Origin: an uncultured Clostridia bacterium
GTDB taxonomy: Bacteria > Bacillota > Clostridia > Christensenellales > Aristaeellaceae
DNA length: 5,903 nt
NCBI GenBank assembly: GCA_944363005.1
Contig: CALVTV010000244.1
Span: 1-5,903, forward strand
Direction: 5' to 3'
Both the position numbers and the translations under genes were made by a program. The notes under the pieces were generated by a model, which saw only the letters and a program-made list of their open reading frames with translations, searched no databases and was not told the DNA's origin. Below, one piece after another: positions 1 to 4,757 of the stretch (positions within the stretch are counted from its first letter, which is position 1; each line of letters opens with the position of its first letter).

Positions 1-49
1 GTGCGATTGCAAATATCGCGACGCATAAAATCAGCCATTTTCTCCGCAT
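1..49 (-). CDS. 5' end of an unidentified gene with signal-peptide-like N terminus (runs off left edge)
   Basis: Only the first 16 codons are inside the window, reading MRRKWLILCVAIFAIA on the minus strand from an ATG at 49-47. The frame is open to position 2 and continues beyond the window. Three basic residues followed by an uninterrupted hydrophobic run are what a Sec signal peptide, a lipoprotein signal or an N-terminal membrane anchor looks like, so the product is probably exported or membrane-anchored. The start is chosen because a perfect ribosome binding site, AAGGAGGTG, lies 7 bases (counted from AGGAGG) upstream, one of the strongest in the window. The gene lies in the same orientation as malQ but on the far side of the malQ terminator and of a plus-strand small ORF, so it is unlikely to share the glycogen transcripts. 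The function cannot be told from 16 residues. Confidence 0.75.
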   Translation of the reverse strand, partial: MRRKWLILCVAIFAIA

Positions 50-54
50 CAAAG

Positions 55-63
55 CACCTCCTT
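55..63 (-). promoter_or_regulatory. Strong ribosome binding site fixing the left-edge gene start
   Basis: On the minus strand this reads AAGGAGGTG, complementary to the 3' end of 16S rRNA over nine bases. Its AGGAGG core ends 7 bases before the ATG at 49-47. It is the main evidence that a gene starts at the left edge, since too little of the coding frame is visible for other tests. Confidence 0.8.
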
Positions 64-305
64 CATTTCCAAATTGATCGTCCTTAATGTTTACATCCCA
101 TAACGCAGAAATCTTCGAAAAACCGACTTCGCCGCACCATCCATGACGGCCCAAATTCCTGCACTTTGGCAATTCCATGACCTACCATCCCTGGCGTTCA
201 TATTGCATTCAAAACACAAATTGCTTGTCGGGCTGGCATTTTGTTGCAAGAAAGGATAACGCGCATCATTCAACCCGCCCGCGCCATGCTAAACATGATC
301 ACGCG
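64..305. other. Intergenic region between divergent genes, no confident element
   Basis: This stretch separates the minus-strand gene starting at 49 from the plus-strand small ORF starting at 323, so it should hold the promoters for both. It is more AT-rich than the enzyme genes. I found no -35/-10 pair close to consensus with 16-18 base spacing on either strand. Partial matches exist, such as TAAACA at 290-295 on the plus strand, but are not convincing. The sequence CCATGAC occurs twice about 25 bases apart (151-157 and 175-181), which may be chance. A minus-strand open frame of 60 codons covers much of it but lacks a ribosome binding site and begins with TTG. Confidence 0.5.
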
Positions 306-314
306 AAAGGGAGG
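306..314 (+). promoter_or_regulatory. Ribosome binding site for the small plus-strand ORF
   Basis: AAAGGGAGG lies 8 bases before the ATG at 323 and only 4 bases before another ATG at 319. The 319 frame stops after 24 codons at 391-393. The spacing therefore favours 323, which opens the 88-codon frame. The overlapping arrangement ATGGATG is described in the findings. Confidence 0.6.
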
Positions 315-322
315 CCAAATGG

Positions 323-589
323 ATGAACAAATCCAACAAACCGCACGCGGCCTGGCAATGGAATCCACCGCATGCCGTAGAGTTTGCAGATGAACCGCTG
401 GACAGAGAAATGGACGTGTCCTGCCTTACAGAATGCACAGGACTCATGCAGCGCATACCGGGGGACGAGAGTGCCGCTCGGGCGCTGTGCGACCTGCACG
501 CCATTCACACTCTGAAACCCTGCGGCAACCCCGGAAAGGACAACCCTCGCAACGATCCCTCGGAAATCCGCTTTCACAGGGAGCGCTGA
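323..589 (+). CDS. Small uncharacterised protein with ECTGLM motif (88 aa)
   Basis: I cannot assign a function. The frame begins at an ATG 8 bases after AAAGGGAGG and ends with TGA at 587-589. The product is soluble, with no signal peptide or membrane segment, and has four cysteines (in SCL, ECTG, LCD and PCG). Its layout is a short Trp- and Pro-containing N terminus, then an acidic segment DEPLDREMDVS at about residues 23-33, then ECTGLM around residues 36-41, a DESAARALCDLHAI stretch around 46-59, and a polar basic tail. From memory, and unchecked, this order (acidic lead-in, [DE]-C-T-G-L, then an E/A-rich segment and a [DE]LY.I-like end) recalls short uncharacterised Firmicutes proteins. 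It is convergent with malQ, and the gap between the two stop codons holds the terminator hairpin, as expected for a real gene. The alternatives are a chance frame in noncoding DNA. Codon use is less GC-biased than in the enzyme genes, so confidence is moderate. Confidence 0.6.
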   Translation: MNKSNKPHAAWQWNPPHAVEFADEPLDREMDVSCLTECTGLMQRIPGDESAARALCDLHAIHTLKPCGNPGKDNPRNDPSEIRFHRER

Positions 590-614
590 CGACGTTCTTT
601 CCCGCCATGCGCGC

Positions 615-644
615 AAAAACCGGACCCTCTCAAGGGCCCGGTTT
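615..644 (-). terminator. Rho-independent terminator of malQ (possibly shared with the small plus-strand gene)
   Basis: Positions 617-628 and 633-644 form a 12-base stem with a 4-base loop. In minus-strand RNA position 8 of the stem is a G-U wobble, so the stem is continuous, and it is followed directly by a run of five U (619-615 on the minus strand). It starts 4 bases after the malQ stop codon. In plus-strand RNA the same position is an A/C mismatch, and the following tract is UUUCUCUUU (642-650), so termination of the small plus-strand gene there would be weaker but possible. The asymmetry indicates the hairpin primarily serves malQ. Confidence 0.88.
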
Positions 645-648
645 CTCT

Positions 649-2187
649 TTATGCTTCCTGTTCTTCAGGCTCCAGCGCCGCCCAGTTTGCCCGGCCATAG
701 CGCTTGGCCAGCGCAAGTAACTGCTCGCTCAACGCATCGGTAATCTGTCCGGGCTTGAGCCGCCAGCGCCAGTTTTTGCCCACCGTAGATGGGGTATTCA
801 TGCGGCAGCTGTTGTCAAGTCCCAGGTGATCCTGAATGGGAATGATGCAGGCACGCGCCTTGCTCATCATCGCCAGGCTGATGAAGGCATGATACAGCTC
901 GCCGTCCGGCGTATAGTGATCGCAGAGATAGTCGCGGGCCATCTCCCGCTCTTCCGGCTTGATGCACTGGAACCATCCGGCGATCGTCTCGTTGTCGTGT
1001 GTGCCGGTGTACACCACGCAGTTTTCCCCGTAATTGTGCGGCAGGTAGTCATTGGCCGCGCCGGAGTCGCGCGAATCAAAGGCAAATTCCAGTACCTTCA
1101 TGTTCGGGAAGCCGCTTTCGCGCACAAGTTCGCGCACAGAATCGGTCATGTAGCCCAGATCCTCCGCGATGACGCGGCGATCACCCAGGCTTTCCTTGAT
1201 TTTGCGGAACAGATCCATGCCGGGGCCCTTCTCCCAATGGCCGGTAGCGGCGGTTTCGCTGCCGGCGGGAATGGAGAAGTATTCGTCAAACCCGCGGAAG
1301 TGATCGATCCGAACCACATCATAGAGCTTGAAGCTATACCACAGGCGGGAAATCCACCAGCTATAGCCCGTCTCCCGGTGGTAATCCCAGCGGTAGAGCG
1401 GATTGCCCCAGACCTGACCCGTCGCGGAAAAGCCGTCCGGCGGGCAGCCCGCGATGCGCGTGGGCATGTTCTGCTCATCGAGCTGGAACAGCTCCGGATG
1501 CGCCCAGACGTCTGCGCTGTCGGGCGAAACATAGATCGGGATGTCGCCCACGATGTCAATGTGGTGTTCGTTGGCGTAGGCCTTCAGGCGCGACCACTGC
1601 TGATAGAACTTGAACTGCATGTACTGCTGGAACTCGATGTCAAAGTAGAGTTCCCGGCGGTAATAATCGAGCGCGAACCCCCAATGCATCCGGATATCCT
1701 CCGGCCACTGCGTCCAGGGCGCCTCCCCGAAGAAGTTTTTGACCGCCATGAACAGCGCAAAGTCGGACAGCCACCACCCGTTCTCGCGCACAAACTGCTG
1801 GTACTGCGGGTCACGGCTGATGTCGCTGTGCTCATACGCCCGGCGCAGCAATGCAAAGCGGTTGGCATGCAGCTTGTCGTAATCGACATCCGCGGGATCG
1901 CTGCCAAAATCGGCGGCTTCGCATTCCTCGCGGGTGAGCACGCCCTCCTTCACCAGTTCATCCAGGCTGATGAAGTACGGATTGCCGGCAAAGGCGGAAT
2001 ACGCCTGATACGGCGAGTCGCAGGACTTGCCGTAGCTCGTTGCGCCAAGCGGCAGAATCTGCCAGTACGTCTGGCCCGATTTCGCCAGAAAATCCACGAA
2101 GTCGTATGCGCTCTGGTCAAAACAGCCGATTCCGTAGCGGGACGGCAGGCTGGTTACGGAAAGCAAAATACCTGCGGATCGATTCAT
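649..2187 (-). CDS. malQ: 4-alpha-glucanotransferase (amylomaltase / disproportionating enzyme), GH77
   Basis: MalQ transfers segments of alpha-1,4-glucan from one maltodextrin to another, releasing glucose and building chains long enough for the phosphorylase. The 512-residue length matches the short bacterial/plant D-enzyme type rather than the longer E. coli type. The N terminus has the family start RSAGILLSVTSLPSRYGIG. The GH77 catalytic triad is visible: nucleophile Asp295 in VRIDHFRGF, acid/base Glu342 in IAEDLG, and Asp398 in TGTHDNET. These are offset by 2-3 residues from the Thermus enzyme (293, 340, 395). The acceptor-loop motif GCPPDGFSATGQVWGNPLYRW is present, with Gly252 where the Thermus protein has Tyr250. 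RMNTPSTVGKNWRWR is the usual C-terminal motif. The ATG at 2187 has AAGGAG 9 bases upstream. No signal peptide is seen, so it should be cytoplasmic. It has its own promoter in the gap after glgP and ends at a strong terminator. Confidence 0.97.
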   Translation of the reverse strand: MNRSAGILLSVTSLPSRYGIGCFDQSAYDFVDFLAKSGQTYWQILPLGATSYGKSCDSPYQAYSAFAGNPYFISLDELVKEGVLTREECEAADFGSDPADVDYDKLHANRFALLRRAYEHSDISRDPQYQQFVRENGWWLSDFALFMAVKNFFGEAPWTQWPEDIRMHWGFALDYYRRELYFDIEFQQYMQFKFYQQWSRLKAYANEHHIDIVGDIPIYVSPDSADVWAHPELFQLDEQNMPTRIAGCPPDGFSATGQVWGNPLYRWDYHRETGYSWWISRLWYSFKLYDVVRIDHFRGFDEYFSIPAGSETAATGHWEKGPGMDLFRKIKESLGDRRVIAEDLGYMTDSVRELVRESGFPNMKVLEFAFDSRDSGAANDYLPHNYGENCVVYTGTHDNETIAGWFQCIKPEEREMARDYLCDHYTPDGELYHAFISLAMMSKARACIIPIQDHLGLDNSCRMNTPSTVGKNWRWRLKPGQITDALSEQLLALAKRYGRANWAALEPEEQEA

Positions 2188-2249
2188 AGACTCGTTCTCC
2201 TTTATGGGCCGCCGTTCGAATTGACACAGCAGGCGGCCAGCGTACGTTT

Positions 2250-2278
2250 ACTATAGTACATCCGTTGCGGTTTTTCAA
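2250..2278 (-). promoter_or_regulatory. Sigma-A/sigma-70 type promoter for malQ
   Basis: On the minus strand the -35 is TTGAAA (2278-2273), the spacer is 17 bases, and the -10 is TATAGT (2255-2250). Each hexamer has one mismatch to consensus. Transcription would begin near 2243, giving a leader of roughly 55 bases before the malQ ATG at 2187. The -10 lies inside a perfect 10-base palindrome TACTATAGTA (2249-2258), and the -35 overlaps a CG-centred pseudo-palindrome (2274-2287). These could be operator sequences or chance. There is no terminator between glgP and this promoter, so malQ may be read both from here and by readthrough from glgP. Confidence 0.75.
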
Positions 2279-2321
2279 GCGTTTTGACAAACTCATGCCG
2301 GAATTTGAAAACATGGTCCGC

Positions 2322-4583
2322 TTACAGCTTCCAGATATCGCGGTTGTACTCGGCAATCGTTCGGTCCGAAGAAAAGTATCCGGCCTTGGCGATGTTGTGC
2401 AGGCTCATCTTCGCCCAAGCCGTCGAATCCTCATACCGGGCAAACAGCGCATCCTTGGTGTGGATGTAGTCCTTGAGATCCAGCAGCGCCATAAACCAGT
2501 CCTTGGTGACCATTTCGTGATGCAGGCGGTTCAGGCATGCCGGGTCCCCGATGGCCATGAGTTCCGGTCCAACGATGAAGGAGACAAGCGGCGCAATCTG
2601 CGGATCCTTGGCCAGCGCCTGCGGATCATACGTGCCCGCGTTGTACAGCGCGATTACCTCATCGGAGTGCCGCCCAAAGATGGCAATGTTCTCCTCGCCC
2701 ACCAGGTCGCGGATTTCAACGTTCGCGCCGTCGAGCGTGCCCAACGTCACCGCGCCGCTGAGCATGAGCTTCATATTGCCCGTGCCGGAAGCCTCTTTGG
2801 ATGCCAGACTGATCTGTTCGGAGACGTCGCAGGCCGGGATGATCTTGCCTGCCTTGGTCACGTTGTAATTTTCTACCATCACAATGCGCAGGTGCGGCGC
2901 AACCTGCGGATCATGCTCCACCAGGTCGGCCAGGCAGAGAATCAGGTGAATGATGTCCTTGGCGATGGTATACGCCGGGGCCGCCTTCGCGCCAAAGATC
3001 ATGGTGATCGGGCGCGCAGGCACGTGACCAGCGCGGATTTCAAGGATCTTGCCGATCGCGTAGAGCGCGTTCATCTGCTGACGCTTATACTCGTGCAGCC
3101 GCTTGATCTGCACGTCATAGATCGAATCGGGCGCAATCTGTACGCCCTGCGTCTTTTCCAGGTACGCGGCCAGATCGCGCTTGGCCTGCGCCTTGATCTT
3201 AAGCAGCCTGCGCAGCACAGCGCCGTCGTTTTCAAACGCAATCAGCTTTTGCAGTTCCATCGGATGGGCGCGGAATCCCGGCCCGATGAGCTCCTCGATA
3301 TAGGCGGCCAACGGCGCGTTGCAGTGCAGCAGCCACCGGCGAAGGGTGATGCCATTGGTCTTGTTGTTGAACTTGCCGGGGTACAGATCCGCAAAGGCCT
3401 TCAATTCAGACTTTTGCAGAATCTGCGTGTGCAAAGCTGCCACGCCGTTGACGCTGAACCCGTAGTGGATGTCGATATGCGCCATATGCACGACGTTGTG
3501 TTCGTCGATGATCTGCACACCCGCGTCGGGGTACTGCGCGCGAATGCGTTTGTCCAGCTCCCGGATGACCGGCACGATCGCGGGCGCCGCCTTTTCCAAA
3601 AACGCCATCGGCCACTTTTCAAGCGCTTCGGCCAGGATCGTATGGTTGGTGTACGCACAGGTCTGTTGAACCTCTGCGACGGCTTCGTCCATCGTGAGTC
3701 CCTTCGCCACCAAAAGGCGGATCAACTCCGGAATGATCATCGTCGGATGCGTATCGTTGATCTGTACGACAACGTGCTTGTGCAGATCGCGCGGCGCATA
3801 ACCGCGCTCCTCAAGCTCCCGCAGGATCAGCTGCGCGGTGCAGGACACCAGGAAATACTGCTGGTACACGCGCAGCAGCCGGCCGGCATCGTCGCTGTCG
3901 TCCGGATAGAGGAAGAGCGTCAGATTGCGCTCAATGTCCGTTTTGTCAAAGTCGATGCCCTCGCGGATGATCGATTCATCGACGGTCGGCAGATCAAACA
4001 GGTGCAGCGTATTGCGCCCGCCCTGCACGCCCGGCACATCGACGTCATACATCACGGCTTCCACCTGCTTTTCTCCCAGAGTCACAGGGAATCGGATGCC
4101 CGTGTCGGTGAGCCAGCTCTCCTTGGTGATCCATGGGTCGCGCTCCTCGACCTGCTTGTGATCCTTGAAGCGCTGATGGAACAATCCGTCGTGATAACAG
4201 ATGCCCGCTCCGTCTCCGCACAGCCCCAGCGCCGCAATGGAATCCAAAAAGCAGGCCGCCAGCCGTCCCAGACCGCCATTGCCCAAGGAAGGCTCGTTTT
4301 CCTCCTCTTCGATCTCCTCCAGCGCAATGCCATGTTGCGCAAGCAGCGCCTTGGCCTCGTCAAACCAGCCGAGGTTGATCAGATTGTTGGAGAGGAGTTT
4401 GCCCATCAGGAATTCCGCCGAGACGTAATAGAGCTTGCGCTCGCCGGTAATCTTCTCGCGGCTGCGCATTTCCTCCTTGACCAGCGTCATCAGCGCCGCA
4501 TAGATTTCCGCACGGCTTGCCTGAGCGAGCGTCTTTCCGCAACAACTGCTGAGCGCCGTATCCATTCGTTTTTGAAGATTCAT
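2322..4583 (-). CDS. glgP: Glycogen / alpha-glucan phosphorylase, GT35
   Basis: This cytoplasmic enzyme cleaves terminal alpha-1,4 bonds of glycogen or maltodextrin with phosphate to give glucose-1-phosphate, using pyridoxal phosphate. The 753 residues make a compact bacterial form, shorter than E. coli GlgP/MalP (about 800), with little before the first conserved block and so little of the N-terminal region that carries allosteric sites in animal enzymes. Visible family blocks, in order, are YYVSAEFLMGK, GNGGLGRLAACFLDS (from residue 101), QINDTHP (His279), NHTILAEALEKWP, NGITLRRWLLHCN, KRLHEYKRQ (from Lys494), ENYNVTKAGKIIPACDVSEQIS and EASGTGNMKLMLSG. In the last, Lys605 should bind PLP. 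The residue four after it is Ser609, where the family signature has Asn. The ATG at 4583 has AAAGGA 12 bases upstream, slightly long spacing, but no better in-frame start is near. It follows pulA by 174 bases. The C terminus ends in the typical IAEYNRDIWKL. Confidence 0.98.
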   Translation of the reverse strand: MNLQKRMDTALSSCCGKTLAQASRAEIYAALMTLVKEEMRSREKITGERKLYYVSAEFLMGKLLSNNLINLGWFDEAKALLAQHGIALEEIEEEENEPSLGNGGLGRLAACFLDSIAALGLCGDGAGICYHDGLFHQRFKDHKQVEERDPWITKESWLTDTGIRFPVTLGEKQVEAVMYDVDVPGVQGGRNTLHLFDLPTVDESIIREGIDFDKTDIERNLTLFLYPDDSDDAGRLLRVYQQYFLVSCTAQLILRELEERGYAPRDLHKHVVVQINDTHPTMIIPELIRLLVAKGLTMDEAVAEVQQTCAYTNHTILAEALEKWPMAFLEKAAPAIVPVIRELDKRIRAQYPDAGVQIIDEHNVVHMAHIDIHYGFSVNGVAALHTQILQKSELKAFADLYPGKFNNKTNGITLRRWLLHCNAPLAAYIEELIGPGFRAHPMELQKLIAFENDGAVLRRLLKIKAQAKRDLAAYLEKTQGVQIAPDSIYDVQIKRLHEYKRQQMNALYAIGKILEIRAGHVPARPITMIFGAKAAPAYTIAKDIIHLILCLADLVEHDPQVAPHLRIVMVENYNVTKAGKIIPACDVSEQISLASKEASGTGNMKLMLSGAVTLGTLDGANVEIRDLVGEENIAIFGRHSDEVIALYNAGTYDPQALAKDPQIAPLVSFIVGPELMAIGDPACLNRLHHEMVTKDWFMALLDLKDYIHTKDALFARYEDSTAWAKMSLHNIAKAGYFSSDRTIAEYNRDIWKL

Positions 4584-4634
4584 ATGCTTTGCACATCCTT
4601 TCCGTTCGCGTCACGCGGCGCGCAGATCGATGCC

Positions 4635-4686
4635 CGGGCCGTATGGGCCCGACATTTATGTCAACGGTGGCGGCTATTTGCGCCAC
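4635..4686 (-). promoter_or_regulatory. Structured leader: three consecutive inverted repeats ahead of glgP
   Basis: Three inverted repeats lie back to back between the candidate glgP -10 and its ATG. Reading in the minus-strand direction, the first has arms GTGGCG/CGCCAC (4686-4681 and 4672-4667, loop 8), the second is GACAT-AA-ATGTC (4662-4651), and the third has arms CGGGCC/GGCCCG (4651-4646 and 4640-4635, loop 5). None is followed by a U-run, so they are not a terminator for pulA. The middle one overlaps a perfect TTGACA (4665-4660 on the minus strand), but no -10 lies at the right distance. They could be an RNA structure controlling glgP translation, an operator, or chance in GC-rich DNA. 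No known riboswitch class is recognised. Confidence 0.4.
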
Positions 4687-4727
4687 ACAGGGCAATCCGT
4701 TTCACAGCGTTCCCACGCCGTTCTTCC

Positions 4728-4733
4728 ATTATA
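4728..4733 (-). promoter_or_regulatory. Candidate -10 element (TATAAT) for glgP
   Basis: A perfect TATAAT on the minus strand sits 25 bases after the pulA stop codon and about 145 bases before the glgP ATG. The sequence 16-18 bases upstream (around GGCTTCAA) is a poor -35, and the TG lies directly against the hexamer instead of one base away, so it is not a canonical extended -10. If used, transcription would start near 4721 and the glgP leader would be about 135 bases, including the inverted repeats at 4635-4686. Readthrough from pulA is an alternative, as no terminator is visible after that gene. Confidence 0.45.
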
Positions 4734-4757
4734 CATAGCCGGCAACCCCTTGAAGCC

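Noticed and set aside
91..273. 60-codon minus-strand frame upstream of the left-edge gene
   Set aside because: It starts at TTG with no proper ribosome binding site, has no recognisable family pattern, and lies in DNA that must hold the promoter of the downstream gene. I could not exclude a very small gene, but the support is too weak to list.
433..720. 95-codon plus-strand frame overlapping the small ECTGLM gene and the terminator
   Set aside because: It runs through the terminator hairpin and into the antisense of malQ, has no ribosome binding site, and its translation is Arg-rich and low in order. The 323-589 frame explains the region better.
826..2256. 476-codon plus-strand open frame
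   Set aside because: It is in codon register antisense to malQ, whose catalytic motifs are intact. The open frame follows from avoidance of TTA, CTA and TCA in malQ.
2288..2321. Possible terminator after glgP (arms around GTTTTCAAA and TTTGTCAAAAC)
   Set aside because: The stem is AT-rich, has a two-base bulge and a long loop, and no U-run follows, so it should not terminate transcription.
4660..4665. Perfect TTGACA (minus strand) as a glgP -35
   Set aside because: At 16-18 bases downstream the sequence is GC-rich (around CGGCCC), with no -10 resemblance. The hexamer is explained by the inverted repeat GACATAAATGTC.
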